Positions 27,342 to 36,246 of a DNA stretch of 64,000 nucleotides are shown here, piece by piece. The stretch is from positions 1 to 64,000 of the forward strand of contig NZ_CP119780.1 of assembly GCF_029338195.1 (NCBI RefSeq), written 5' to 3'. Position numbers and translations under genes: made by a program. Below the pieces are notes generated by a model. The model saw only the letters and a list, made by a program, of their open reading frames with translations. It made no database searches and was not told the origin of the DNA. The stretch is from Haloarcula litorea. Its GTDB lineage: Archaea > Halobacteriota > Halobacteria > Halobacteriales > Haloarculaceae. Every line of letters begins with the position of its first letter. Within the stretch, counting starts at the first letter, position 1.

Positions 27342-27863
27342 TCAGGCCCCCTCCTCGACGAGGACGACGTGGACGTCCTCGGGGCCGTGTGCACCCTTGA
27401 CCAGCGCGCCCATATCGGCGGTGGCGCTCGGCCCGGTCGCGACGATCGTGCTCCCCCGCGTGCGCTCGATGTCCTCCGCGAGGGACTCGATGGCCGTCTC
27501 CATATCGCCGACGACGTCCGCGGCACGGAGGACCGCGACGTGCTCCTCGACGAACAGGCTGACCAGTTCGCTGGCCCGGTCGGTCATCGACAGCGACAGC
27601 GAGCCGTAGTCCCCGACGCCCAACTGTGCCCCCGTCACGCCCGTGGTCGCCGCCCGGAGGGCCGCCGGGGTCGGATCGACGGTGACGGGCGTGTCGGCCA
27701 GCGAGTACGCCGGGTCGTCGAACGTCTCGTCAAGGGCGACGCCGACGGCCGGTTCGGTGACGATGTCAGCGATACGGTTCCGGACGTCCGCGGTGTCGGT
27801 CCGCGTGACGGTGACCCCGAGGTCCGCGAGCGACGCCGCGAACGACGATTCTGCGTTTGTCAT
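27342..27863 (-). CDS. LUD-domain protein (LutC-like)
   Basis: A 173-residue LUD-domain protein, the LutC counterpart of the lactate-utilisation complex. Segments such as TGAQLGVGDYGSLSLSM and the C-terminal IVATGPSATADMGALVKGAHGPEDVHVVLVEE are typical for the fold. It precedes the LutB/A fusion gene by 2 bp on the same strand, so the two are co-expressed and probably form one membrane-associated oxidase. In Bacillus all three Lut proteins are required; here LutA and LutB appear fused. Confidence 0.88.
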   Translation of the reverse strand: MTNAESSFAASLADLGVTVTRTDTADVRNRIADIVTEPAVGVALDETFDDPAYSLADTPVTVDPTPAALRAATTGVTGAQLGVGDYGSLSLSMTDRASELVSLFVEEHVAVLRAADVVGDMETAIESLAEDIERTRGSTIVATGPSATADMGALVKGAHGPEDVHVVLVEEGA

Positions 27864-27991
27864 CGATACGTGTCACGACGGCCCACACCGACATTTAGCT
27901 TTGGTTGGGACCGGCGGCGGATCCGGGGTCGACCGCCGGGGAAGACTCCGGACAGAGGGGCTGTCGGGGACGGTACGTGAGCCGCCTGTTT

Positions 27992-28011
27992 AATGTACCG
28001 ATACATTTATG
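27992..28011 (+). promoter_or_regulatory. Inverted repeat AATGTA-CCGA-TACATT over the CUT1 operon promoter
   Basis: The perfect 6-bp repeat at 27992-28007 runs into the TATA element atttatg (28005-28011). The start codon at 28045 would leave an 11-base leader. An operator that blocks transcription factor assembly is the likely reading. Confidence 0.5.
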
Positions 28012-28044
28012 AAAGACGGGCTGAGTTGTTTGTAACAGCGTCCC

Positions 28045-29511
28045 ATGACAAGCGATAGTTCAGCGAGCGGACTGGATAGGCGTCGGTACCTGACTGGCCT
28101 GGGAACCGCACTCGCGGCCGGCTTCGCCGGCTGCGGTGGCAACGGCGGTGACGGCGGTGACGGTGGCGGCGGCGACGGCGGTGACGGCGGCGGCGGTGAC
28201 GGTGGCGGCGGCGGCGGGTCCGGCCCCCAGGACCTCGACTTCTGGTTGTTCGGCGGCATCCCGGCCGAGCGGGAGTACGTCAGCAACCACTACACGAACT
28301 ACGGTGCCAACAACGTCAGCTACCAGCACAAGGCGTGGGGACAGAAGTACCAGATCGTCGCCTCCGCCGCGGCCAACGACAGCCTGCCCGACGTGATGGC
28401 GGGGCAGAACCTGCTGATCCCGGACTTCGTCTCCGCCGGCGCGATCGAACCGCTCGACCAAGAGGGGTTCCAGGACCGGCTGGAGACGCTGAACGAGCCG
28501 TTCGTCGACGCCAACATCCAGGCCCAGATGTACGAGGGACTGGGCGACTACGACGAGGCTCGGCAGTGGGGGATGCCGGGGGGCTACGCGGACCTCGGCC
28601 CGTTCATCGACATCCGCTCGGACTACCTCGAACAGACGAGTTTCGACCGGCCGCCCCGCAGCTGGCCGGAGCTCATCCAGATGGGCGAGGAGATGCAGGA
28701 GATCGACGGCGTCTCGGCCGCCATCACGGCTCCCGGTCTCGACTTCGGACTCACGGCGGGCTACTTCATCGGGTTCGTCTACGCGAACGGCGGCCGGTAC
28801 TTCGACCCAGAGTCCCTGGAGGCGACGATCGACCAACCGGGCTTCGTCGACGCGGTGAGACTGTACCAACAGATCGCCGAGGCGGGCCTGTTCCCGGACT
28901 CGGTCGCCGAACTCAACCACATCGAGGCCGGCCGACTGCTGCGTGAGGGCGAGTCGGGCATCTTCATCACGTACTCGCACGCGAACGCGGTGTACCAGAC
29001 GACCGGTGCGCCCCAGCCCTGGCTCGACGGCGAGGGCCACACCGTCACGCGCGCCCCGCTGCCGGACCAGCCGTCCGGGAACTTCCAGCCCAACGACCTC
29101 CTGCTGCAGAACGCGCAGGGCCACACGCTCGGGACCGGAACGGCGAGCCAGGCCGAGAAGGAGGCCGCGTTCGACTACATCGGCTGGTGGAACCAGCCCG
29201 CGCAACTGGAGCCGTGGACGTACAAGACCGACGTCGGCATCCGCGGTCGGGTGCCGACCCTCCAGAGCGCGTTCGACGAGCCAGCGGACCTCATGCAGAG
29301 CCAGTTCGGCGACCTGCTGGAGCTGTACGAGAACGATAACCTGTTCACGCGCACGTCCCGCTTCCCGTCGTTCTCCGGGCTCTCGGCGGTCCAGAGCGAG
29401 ATCAACACGACGATCCTCCAGCCCGTGATGTTGGGCAACAAGACCGCCGAGGAGGCCTGTTCGGAGGCCAACTCTCGGGTCCAGTCGATCATCGACGAGA
29501 ACCTCGGCTGA
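28045..29511 (+). CDS. CUT1-type ABC transporter sugar-binding lipoprotein
   Basis: A 488-residue extracellular solute-binding protein for a carbohydrate ABC importer. The N-terminus has a twin-arginine stretch (DRRRYLTG, residues 11-18) and a lipobox with the lipid Cys at residue 30 (FAGC), then a Gly/Asp linker (residues 31-60) and a family 1 solute-binding domain with repeated aromatic residues (FGLTAGYFIGFVYANGG, GIFITYSHANAVY). It leads the operon: two permeases, an ATPase, and then sugar-acid enzymes downstream. The cluster's enzymes suggest a deoxy-sugar, glycoside or uronate, but the ligand is unknown. Confidence 0.9.
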   Translation: MTSDSSASGLDRRRYLTGLGTALAAGFAGCGGNGGDGGDGGGGDGGDGGGGDGGGGGGSGPQDLDFWLFGGIPAEREYVSNHYTNYGANNVSYQHKAWGQKYQIVASAAANDSLPDVMAGQNLLIPDFVSAGAIEPLDQEGFQDRLETLNEPFVDANIQAQMYEGLGDYDEARQWGMPGGYADLGPFIDIRSDYLEQTSFDRPPRSWPELIQMGEEMQEIDGVSAAITAPGLDFGLTAGYFIGFVYANGGRYFDPESLEATIDQPGFVDAVRLYQQIAEAGLFPDSVAELNHIEAGRLLREGESGIFITYSHANAVYQTTGAPQPWLDGEGHTVTRAPLPDQPSGNFQPNDLLLQNAQGHTLGTGTASQAEKEAAFDYIGWWNQPAQLEPWTYKTDVGIRGRVPTLQSAFDEPADLMQSQFGDLLELYENDNLFTRTSRFPSFSGLSAVQSEINTTILQPVMLGNKTAEEACSEANSRVQSIIDENLG

Positions 29512-29530
29512 CGGGGCCGCGAAACGCTTT

Positions 29531-29547
29531 TGTTCGTGGCCTGAACA
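29531..29547 (+). promoter_or_regulatory. Inverted repeat TGTTC-N7-GAACA between binding protein and permease genes
   Basis: The perfect 5-bp repeat lies in the 64-bp gap after the binding-protein stop, 29 bp before the permease ATG at 29576. It may be an RNA hairpin that lowers read-through, raising binding protein over permease, or an operator. Confidence 0.35.
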
Positions 29548-29575
29548 GCTAACGTACCACACGACGTGAGATAGA

Positions 29576-30511
29576 ATGTCATATACCGAACAAACGCGGT
29601 CGTCGGTCGAACGGATAACCGGGCGGATTCCCGACCGGGTTCTGGTACAGCTTCCGGTCCTCCCGGTGATCGCACTGGTAGGGACCTTCATCCTCTACCC
29701 CATCGCGCGGGCGATCTACTCCAGCTTCTTCCAGAAGAGCCTGCTCAGACCCGAAGAGGCGCAGTTCGCCGGGCTCGCGAACTACGCGGAGATCTGGGGG
29801 AGCCCGACCATCCACCAGGTGCTCTGGAACACGTTCGTCTGGGTCACCGTCGGGAGCGGGGTCGCCATCGTCGCCGGCTTTATGATGGGCTGGCTGATGT
29901 ACGAGAAACTGCCGTACGCGAGCGTCGCCAGCGCGATCATCCTCATCCCGTGGGTGTTGCCCCGGGTCGTCGGCGCGTCGATCTGGGCGTTCATGTTCAG
30001 CGGCTCGCAGGGGATCATCAACGAACTGCTCGTCACGCTGGGGCTCACCCAGGAGTACATCGTGATGCTCGGCTCCACCGACGTCTCGCTGTGGCCGCCG
30101 ATCGTCGGGATGATCTGGCGGTTGGCCCCGCTGTTCGCGCTGCTCACGCTGACGTCGTTCCAGGGCATCAACGACCGCCTGTACGAGGCCGCCCGGATGG
30201 ACGGCGCGACGCCGTGGGAGCAGTTCCGCTACATCACGCTGCCGCTGATGCGGTACAACCTCGCGATCGGGTTCCTGCTGATGCTCATCTACAACATCAG
30301 GAACTTCTCGATGATCTGGGTGATGACGAAGGGCGGACCGGGGGTCTCGAGCACCACGCTGCCGGTGATGATCTACCGGCAGGCGTTCGTCGACTTCAAC
30401 ATCGGGATGGCGTCGGCCCTCTCAGTGCTCCTGTTCCTCGTCCTGCTGGTGTTCTCGTACTACTACATCAAGGTCTACGATCAGGTTCAGGGTGAGACGA
30501 ATGGCAACTGA
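29576..30511 (+). CDS. CUT1-type sugar ABC transporter permease (MalF/UgpA-like)
   Basis: A 311-residue inner-membrane permease with six predicted helices. The cytoplasmic EAA loop, which docks the ATPase, is clear: YEAARMDGATPWEQFRYITLPLM near residues 203-225. It shares an operon with the binding protein upstream and overlaps the second permease by 11 bp. The N-terminus (DRVLVQLPVLPVIALVGTFIL) is the first membrane segment. It forms the heterodimeric channel with the next gene product. Confidence 0.93.
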   Translation: MSYTEQTRSSVERITGRIPDRVLVQLPVLPVIALVGTFILYPIARAIYSSFFQKSLLRPEEAQFAGLANYAEIWGSPTIHQVLWNTFVWVTVGSGVAIVAGFMMGWLMYEKLPYASVASAIILIPWVLPRVVGASIWAFMFSGSQGIINELLVTLGLTQEYIVMLGSTDVSLWPPIVGMIWRLAPLFALLTLTSFQGINDRLYEAARMDGATPWEQFRYITLPLMRYNLAIGFLLMLIYNIRNFSMIWVMTKGGPGVSSTTLPVMIYRQAFVDFNIGMASALSVLLFLVLLVFSYYYIKVYDQVQGETNGN

Positions 30512-31466
30512 ATCGACGGACGAACTCGAGGAGTTCCGCACGAACACGTCGTGGCTGTACGACACGACGCCGGGCGCGTACGTGCGCCACGCCTTCACAG
30601 CCGCGTCGACGGCACTCGTGGCGGTCTTCGTGCTCGGACCGCTGTACTGGATGGTCGTCACCGCGTTCAAGACGAAGGCGGAGATCCAACGGATCCCGCC
30701 GACCATCGTCCCGCAGGACTGGTCGATACAGGCGTTCGTCGCCGTCATCGAGTCGTCGCTCCAGGCCGGCGGCTACGACGGCTTCGTCGAGCGGACGTTC
30801 GGGGTGTCCGTCTCCTCGGCCATCGACATCGACGTGTTCGGGCTCATCGTCAGCAGCCTGAAGGTGTCGGTCGGCGCGGCGCTGCTGGCGGTGTTGTTCG
30901 GGACGATGGCGGCGTACGTGCTCTCGCGGCACGACTTCCGTGGGAAGAGCGTGCTGATGAGCCTCCTGCTGGCGTCGCTGATGTTCCCCGGGACGGCGAT
31001 CATGGTCCCGGAGTGGGAACTCATCAACACGCTCGGGCTGTTCGACACCCACCTGGGACTGATACTGGTCTACGGCGCGATGACCTCGCCGTTCGTCGTC
31101 TGGCTGATGAAGGGTCACTTCGACGACTTCCCGGGGTCGATCCTCGACGCGGCACGGATGGACCAGTGCAGCCCCTTCGAGATGTTCCGGTACGTCCTGG
31201 TGCCGATGTCGGTCAACTCGATCATCGCGTCGTTCATCTTCGCGTTCCTGCTGGCGTGGAACGAACTCGTGTTCGCGCTGACGCTGCTCTCGAACACGAA
31301 GTACACCGTCCCCCCGGGGCTGTTGACCTTCGTCCAGGGGTTCAACACCCAGTGGAACGTCGTGGCGGCGGCCTCGATCATCGCCTCGATCCCGGTGCTG
31401 CTGGGACTGGCGTACATCCAGCGGTACTTCGTCCAGGGACTGACCGGCGGCGCGATCAAGGGCTGA
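30501..31466 (+). CDS. CUT1-type sugar ABC transporter permease (MalG/UgpE-like)
   Basis: A 321-residue second permease subunit. Its EAA-type loop reads LDAARMDQCSPFEMFRYVLVPM, and the family ending IQRYFVQGLTGGAIKG is intact. I chose ATG 30501 over the in-frame start at 30492 because the protein then begins MATESTDELEEF, a normal haloarchaeal N-terminus; both overlap the preceding gene. An insertion between the first and second helices (about residues 85-110, AGGYDGFVERTFG) is longer than in typical MalG homologues. It completes the membrane channel with the upstream permease. Confidence 0.92.
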   Translation: MATESTDELEEFRTNTSWLYDTTPGAYVRHAFTAASTALVAVFVLGPLYWMVVTAFKTKAEIQRIPPTIVPQDWSIQAFVAVIESSLQAGGYDGFVERTFGVSVSSAIDIDVFGLIVSSLKVSVGAALLAVLFGTMAAYVLSRHDFRGKSVLMSLLLASLMFPGTAIMVPEWELINTLGLFDTHLGLILVYGAMTSPFVVWLMKGHFDDFPGSILDAARMDQCSPFEMFRYVLVPMSVNSIIASFIFAFLLAWNELVFALTLLSNTKYTVPPGLLTFVQGFNTQWNVVAAASIIASIPVLLGLAYIQRYFVQGLTGGAIKG

Positions 31467-31499
31467 CTCCGGTCGGCTCTCGGCGGGGCGACGCAGTAG

Positions 31500-31507
31500 T
31501 TTTAATA
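31500..31507 (+). promoter_or_regulatory. TATA box of the sugar ABC ATPase gene
   Basis: The element ttttaata is centred about 28 bp before the ATG at 31532, so the ATPase gene has its own leaderless promoter in addition to any read-through from the permeases. Confidence 0.5.
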
Positions 31508-31531
31508 CGCGGTGGGTGGTAGCACGTTCCA

Positions 31532-32698
31532 ATGACACGCCTCGAACTAGACAGTGTCACGAAAGTCTTCGGCGACCCCGACCAGGACGGCGTCGTCGCG
31601 GTCGACGACCTGAGCATCGACGTCCCGGACGGGGACTTCCTCGTGTTGCTCGGTCCGTCGGGGTGCGGGAAGACGACCACCCTCCGGATGATCGGCGGGC
31701 TGGAGAACCCCACCGACGGCGAGGTCAAGTTCGACGGGACCGTCGTCAACGACATCAAGGCCCGCAACCGCGACGTGGCGATGGTGTTCCAGGACTTCGC
31801 GCTGTACCCGCACATGACCGTCGGCGAGAACCTCGGCTTCGGGCTCCGGCGCGAGGACAACGATATGAGCGACGAGCAGATCGAGACGCGGGTCACCGAG
31901 GTCGCGGAGATGCTCGAGATCGAGGAGCTGGTGAACAACAAGCCCGCCCAGCTCTCGGGCGGGCAGAAACAGCGGGTGGCGCTGGGGCGGGCCATCATCC
32001 GCGAACCGCGGCTGTTCCTGTTCGACGAGCCGCTGGCGAACCTGGACGCGTCGCTGCGGAAGACGATGCGGACGGAGATCGACGAGCTCCAGTCCGAGGT
32101 CGGCATCACCTCGGCGTACGTCACCCACAATCAGGAGGAGGCCCTGACCATCGCCGACCGGATCGCGATCCTGGACGAGGGCCAGCTCCAGCAGCTCGGC
32201 ACGCCGGACGAGGTGTTCAACGAGCCCGCGAACCTCTTCGTCGCGCAGTTCGTCGGCAGCCCCGACATGAACCTCTTCGACGGGACGGTGAGCGAACGCG
32301 ACGACGCGTACCGGATCGAGATGGACGCCGTCGACTTCGAGATCCCCAAGCGGCTCGTCGACGCCGAGATCGAGACCGACGACGTGCTGGTGGGCTTCCG
32401 GCCACAGGACCTCTACCAGGGGGCGAATCGCCCGCGCGACGGCCCCGACATCGAGGCGGACGTCCGCGTCGTCGAGCCGGTCGGGACCGAGGCCATCGTC
32501 CACGGGTCGTCGTTCCTCGGCGACGTGACGGCGAAGGTCGGCGACTTCCACGGCATCGGCTCCGGCGACCAGCTGACGGTCTCGATCGCCCCCGAACACG
32601 TGTACCTCTTCGACGCGACGACGGAGGAGCTCCTGAAGGGGCGGCTCGTCACCGAGCGCGAGGAGGGCGCGGTGTCGACCGACGGCGTCGAAGCCTGA
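31532..32698 (+). CDS. Sugar ABC transporter ATP-binding protein (UgpC/MalK family)
   Basis: A 388-residue ATPase that powers the CUT1 importer. It has Walker A GPSGCGKTTT (residues about 39-48), Q-loop VFQDFALYPHM, signature LSGGQKQRVALGRA, Walker B LFLFDEPLANLD and the switch His in YVTHNQEE, followed by a C-terminal OB/TOBE domain (VGFRPQDLY, VSIAPEHVYLF) of the kind that receives regulatory input in MalK proteins. It is complete. Such ATPases can serve several importers in one cell. It is co-directional with the permeases and followed by a zinc dehydrogenase. Confidence 0.94.
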   Translation: MTRLELDSVTKVFGDPDQDGVVAVDDLSIDVPDGDFLVLLGPSGCGKTTTLRMIGGLENPTDGEVKFDGTVVNDIKARNRDVAMVFQDFALYPHMTVGENLGFGLRREDNDMSDEQIETRVTEVAEMLEIEELVNNKPAQLSGGQKQRVALGRAIIREPRLFLFDEPLANLDASLRKTMRTEIDELQSEVGITSAYVTHNQEEALTIADRIAILDEGQLQQLGTPDEVFNEPANLFVAQFVGSPDMNLFDGTVSERDDAYRIEMDAVDFEIPKRLVDAEIETDDVLVGFRPQDLYQGANRPRDGPDIEADVRVVEPVGTEAIVHGSSFLGDVTAKVGDFHGIGSGDQLTVSIAPEHVYLFDATTEELLKGRLVTEREEGAVSTDGVEA

Positions 32699-32864
32699 CG
32701 CGGTCCCGGGATCGGTGAGCGACGACGGCCCACCCCGTTAGTCGTCACTCTCTTCCGCTAAAACGTCGATTTCGGGCGACTGAGCGGGTCTTCGACCCAA
32801 AATTATTAAACCTCGTCGGACAATAGCACAGACGAGTCGAGCAGACCTCGCTCCACCAGCAATC

Positions 32865-33896
32865 ATGAAAGCAATAGTCCAGACGGGCCCCCGCTCCGTG
32901 GAGACACAGGAGCGTGACCGGCCCGCAGTCGCGACCGACGAAGTGCTCGTGCGGGTCCACACGGCTGGCCTGTGTGGCAGCGACGCGCACGCCTACAAGT
33001 ACGACGGTGGATACGAGTGGATCCCGATTCCCCGGATCATGGGCCACGAGTACTCCGGGGAAGTGGTCACGGCCGGCTCCGCCGTCGACGGGTTCACCGA
33101 GGGCGACAAGGTCATCGAGGAGCCGATCCACGACTGCGGCCACTGCTTCCAGTGCAAGAACGGCCAGCCGAACGTCTGTCAGAACTTCTCCATCACCGGG
33201 ATGCACCGGGACGGTGCCTACGCGGAGTACGTGACGGTCAACCCCGAACACCTCCACACCGTCCCCTCGGACGTCCCGCTCCGGCACGCGGCGATCACCG
33301 AGCCGACCAGCATCGCCACGCGGGCGGTGCTGGAGCAGTCGACCACGACGCCCGGCGACAACGTCCTCGTCGAGGGACCGGGACCGATCGGCGTACTGGT
33401 CGCCGCGGTCGCCGACTCGCTGGGGGCCAACGTCGTGGTATCGGGCCTCGAACAGGACGCCCGGTACCGGCTCCCGCTGCTGGACGACCTCGGCATCGAG
33501 ACGCTGAACGTCCAGACGGACGACCTGACGGCCCGAACGGAGGAGCTCACCGACGGCATCGGGTTCGACGTGGTGTTCGACTCGACCGGCCACCACACCG
33601 GCGTCGGCACGGCCGTCGAACACGTCCGGAAGGGCGGGCAGGTCGTGGTCGTCGGGATCCCGAACGAGGCCAGCGAGGTGACGCTCACGTCGGCGGTCCG
33701 GGGCGAGGTCGACATCAACACGTCGTACGGCTCGACGTGGACGAACTTCGAGCAGGCGCTGCGACTGATGGAGCGCGGCGAGATCGCGGTCGACGAGATC
33801 CTGGACACCTCCTTCAGCACCGACGACCCCGCCGAGGCGTTCGACGCCTTCCTCGACTCGGAGACCTGCAAGCCGGTGTTCGAGTTCTCCGGGTGA
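32865..33896 (+). CDS. Zinc-dependent MDR alcohol/polyol/sugar dehydrogenase
   Basis: A 343-residue medium-chain dehydrogenase. It shows the catalytic zinc Cys in LCGSDAHAYKY, the GHEYSGEVV motif, a structural zinc cluster (DCGHCFQCKNGQPNVC), and the NAD(P) loop VEGPGPIGVLVAAVADSLGA. The pattern resembles sorbitol, threonine and galactitol dehydrogenases. In this cluster it may oxidise a sugar or a 2-keto-3-deoxy acid; an RhmD-like dehydratase follows. A TATA-like attattaaac (about 32801-32810) is roughly 55 bp before the ATG, leaving a leader of about 30 bases. Confidence 0.9.
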   Translation: MKAIVQTGPRSVETQERDRPAVATDEVLVRVHTAGLCGSDAHAYKYDGGYEWIPIPRIMGHEYSGEVVTAGSAVDGFTEGDKVIEEPIHDCGHCFQCKNGQPNVCQNFSITGMHRDGAYAEYVTVNPEHLHTVPSDVPLRHAAITEPTSIATRAVLEQSTTTPGDNVLVEGPGPIGVLVAAVADSLGANVVVSGLEQDARYRLPLLDDLGIETLNVQTDDLTARTEELTDGIGFDVVFDSTGHHTGVGTAVEHVRKGGQVVVVGIPNEASEVTLTSAVRGEVDINTSYGSTWTNFEQALRLMERGEIAVDEILDTSFSTDDPAEAFDAFLDSETCKPVFEFSG

Positions 33897-33965
33897 TCGG
33901 TGAGAGTGTGACGGGCTGACGGAAAGATTTTAACCACACCGAGCGGACTGTTACCGTGGCGACCG

Positions 33966-35171
33966 ATGGAGATCACAGACATCTCAGCGACCAAGATCAG
34001 CAACGACTCGTGGGGCGAGTTCATCGAGTTCCCCCTCGTCACGATTATGTCGAAGTACGACGAGTACCGCAACGTCGACGGCGAGAACCCGCAGGCCCGC
34101 CGGAAGTGGATGGGGCCGGTCGGCGACGTCGTCGTCGAAGTCGAGACCGACGCCGGCATCACCGGCGTCGGCGTCGGTAACTGGGGCACCGGGGCCATCG
34201 CCACCGTCGTCGAGGAGACCCTCTCGAAGATCGTCGTCGGCGAGGACCCGATGCGACGCGAGCACCTCTGGGAGCAGATGTACCGCGCGACGCTCCCGTT
34301 CGGACGGAAAGGCGTCGCCGTCATGGCGATCAGCGCCGTCGATCAGGCGCTGTGGGACATCGCCGGCAAGGACGCCGACAAGCCGGTGTACGAGCTGCTG
34401 GGCGGCCCCACCACCGAGGAGATCCCCGCGTACGCGTCGAACCTCCACCCCGTCGACTTAGAGAAGCTCGAACGCGAGGCCGTCCAGTACGCCGAGGCGG
34501 GCTTCGACGCGATGAAACTCCGCTTCCTCCACGGCCCCGAGGCCGGGCGGCAGGGGATGGAGAAAAACGAGGAGATCGTCGAGACGGTGCGAGACGCCGT
34601 CGGCCACGAGATCGAGATCGCGGGCGACGCCTACATGGGCTGGTCGGTGAAGTACGCGAAGAAGATGACCCAGCGGCTCGCGAAGTACGACATAGCCTGG
34701 GTCGAGGAGCCGGTCATCGCCGACGACGTGCAGGGCTACGCGGAGGTGCGCGAGGCCGCGCCGATGCCCATCTCCGGGGGCGAACACGAGTTCACCCGCT
34801 GGGGCCACGAGCGCCTCCTCGAGGAGGAGGCCGTCGACATCCTCCAGCCGGACGTCGGCCGCGTCGGCGGCATCACGGAGATGAAGAAGGTCGCCGACAT
34901 GGCCGAGGTCCACGACGTGCCCGTGATCCCCCACGCCGGGACGAACCCGACGTTGCACGCCATCGCGGGCCACACGAACATGCCGATGGCGGAGTACTTC
35001 CCGACGCCCGAGTGGTTCCAGGAGCGACGGGAAGAACGGGAGTCGACCTACGCCGACGCCGTCTTCCAGAACCCGCCCTCGCCCGAGAACGGGTCGATCC
35101 CGCTGCCCGACGACCCCGGCGTCAGCACGGCGTTGAACCGCGAGGCGGTCGAACACTTCGCCGTGGAGTGA
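33966..35171 (+). CDS. L-rhamnonate dehydratase-like enolase-superfamily enzyme
   Basis: A 401-residue mandelate-racemase-type dehydratase. It shares the RhmD traits I recall from the E. coli enzyme: an N-terminal TIMSKYDEYRN segment, FLHGPEAGRQGM in the barrel, SGGEHEFTRWGHE and LQPDVGRVGGIT. Metal ligands fall in AGDAYMGWS, WVEEP and SGGEHE, with His in VIPHAGTNP. The predicted reaction is dehydration of L-rhamnonate (or an epimer such as L-mannonate/L-lyxonate) to the 2-keto-3-deoxy acid. A TATA element at 33927-33934 gives a short leader. The LLM gene starts 2 bp after its stop. The substrate is inferred from pattern and two rhaM genes in the window. Confidence 0.82.
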   Translation: MEITDISATKISNDSWGEFIEFPLVTIMSKYDEYRNVDGENPQARRKWMGPVGDVVVEVETDAGITGVGVGNWGTGAIATVVEETLSKIVVGEDPMRREHLWEQMYRATLPFGRKGVAVMAISAVDQALWDIAGKDADKPVYELLGGPTTEEIPAYASNLHPVDLEKLEREAVQYAEAGFDAMKLRFLHGPEAGRQGMEKNEEIVETVRDAVGHEIEIAGDAYMGWSVKYAKKMTQRLAKYDIAWVEEPVIADDVQGYAEVREAAPMPISGGEHEFTRWGHERLLEEEAVDILQPDVGRVGGITEMKKVADMAEVHDVPVIPHAGTNPTLHAIAGHTNMPMAEYFPTPEWFQERREERESTYADAVFQNPPSPENGSIPLPDDPGVSTALNREAVEHFAVE

Positions 35172-35173
35172 CG

Positions 35174-36205
35174 ATGTCCGAGATCAAATTCGAGTACAAC
35201 GTCCCGGTGTTCGCCGGCGCGCCCGACGCCGGCAGCGACGAACCGGTCCACCGGGACACACCCGAGTACGAGGCGTTGGACTGGGCGACGACCCGCCGGG
35301 GGATCGAACTGGCCGAGGAACTCGGATTCGACGCCGCGTGGGCTCCCGACCACCTGATGCTCGGCCGGGACCGCGCCGAGTACGAGTGCTGGACGCTGCT
35401 GTCCGCGATGGCCGGATTCACCGAGGAGATGAACATCGGCTCGCTGGTGCTCTGTAACGACTACCGGAACCCGGCGCTGGTCGCGAAGATGGCGGCGACG
35501 CTCGACGTGATCTCCGAGGGGCGGCTCGAACTCGGGCTGGGCGCGGGCTGGCACGAACCGGAGTACGACGCCTACGGCTGGGAGTACCGCGACGGCTTCG
35601 AGCGGCTGATGCGGCTCGACGAGTCGATCCGGCTGATGAAGCGGATGTGGGACGCCGGCGGCGAGGGGGCGAGTTTCGACGGCGACCACTACCGGATCGA
35701 CGACGCGGCCTGTGCCCCGACGCCAGTGCAGGACCCACACCCCGAGATTCTCGTCGGCGGGCAAGGCGAGGAGGTGACGCTCAAGCTCGTCGCGAAGCTG
35801 GCCGACGTCTGGAACACCGACGTGTTCAACGGCGACGTCGAGACGCTGGAACACAAGATCGGCGTCATCGAGGACCACTGCGAGACGGTCGGCCGCGACC
35901 CCGACGACATCGAGTACTCGTGGGACGGCCACGTCATCTGCACCCGCGACGAGGAGAAGTTCGACCGCCTCGTGGACCTGATGACGCCGATCCAGTTCGA
36001 GGCGGAGTACCAGGACCAGGCCCCCATCCGGACCGAGGAGGACGCCCGCGAGTACTTCGTGATGGGGACGCCCGAGGAGTGTGCCGCGGCCATCGAGGAC
36101 CGGATCGACGCCGGCGTCACGAAGTTCCAGTGCTGGTTCGTGGACTTCCCGGACACCGGCGGGATGGAGCTGTTCGCCGACGAGGTGATGCCGGAGTTCC
36201 GCTGA
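35174..36205 (+). CDS. LLM-class (luciferase-like, probably F420-dependent) oxidoreductase
   Basis: A 343-residue TIM-barrel oxidoreductase of the luciferase-like family. AWAPDHLMLG, RNPALVAKMAATLDVISEGRLELGLGAGWHEPEYDAYGW, and the C-terminal GGMELFADEVMPEFR fit the subgroup I know as F420-dependent (Rv1855c-like). It is tightly coupled to the RhmD-like dehydratase (2 bp). A sister gene with the same ending is at 41373-42374. F420-dependent glucose-6-phosphate dehydrogenase belongs to the same superfamily, so an F420-linked sugar or sugar-acid oxidation is plausible; a flavin monooxygenase is the main alternative. Confidence 0.85.
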   Translation: MSEIKFEYNVPVFAGAPDAGSDEPVHRDTPEYEALDWATTRRGIELAEELGFDAAWAPDHLMLGRDRAEYECWTLLSAMAGFTEEMNIGSLVLCNDYRNPALVAKMAATLDVISEGRLELGLGAGWHEPEYDAYGWEYRDGFERLMRLDESIRLMKRMWDAGGEGASFDGDHYRIDDAACAPTPVQDPHPEILVGGQGEEVTLKLVAKLADVWNTDVFNGDVETLEHKIGVIEDHCETVGRDPDDIEYSWDGHVICTRDEEKFDRLVDLMTPIQFEAEYQDQAPIRTEEDAREYFVMGTPEECAAAIEDRIDAGVTKFQCWFVDFPDTGGMELFADEVMPEFR

Positions 36206-36246
36206 CCGCCGACGGGCGGGCGTCGGGTCGAACAGTCCCAGTTCTC

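Noticed and set aside
28060-29691. Minus-strand frame opposite the CUT1 binding-protein gene
   Set aside because: The plus-strand gene has signal, lipobox and solute-binding domain; the opposite frame has only composition-driven residues.
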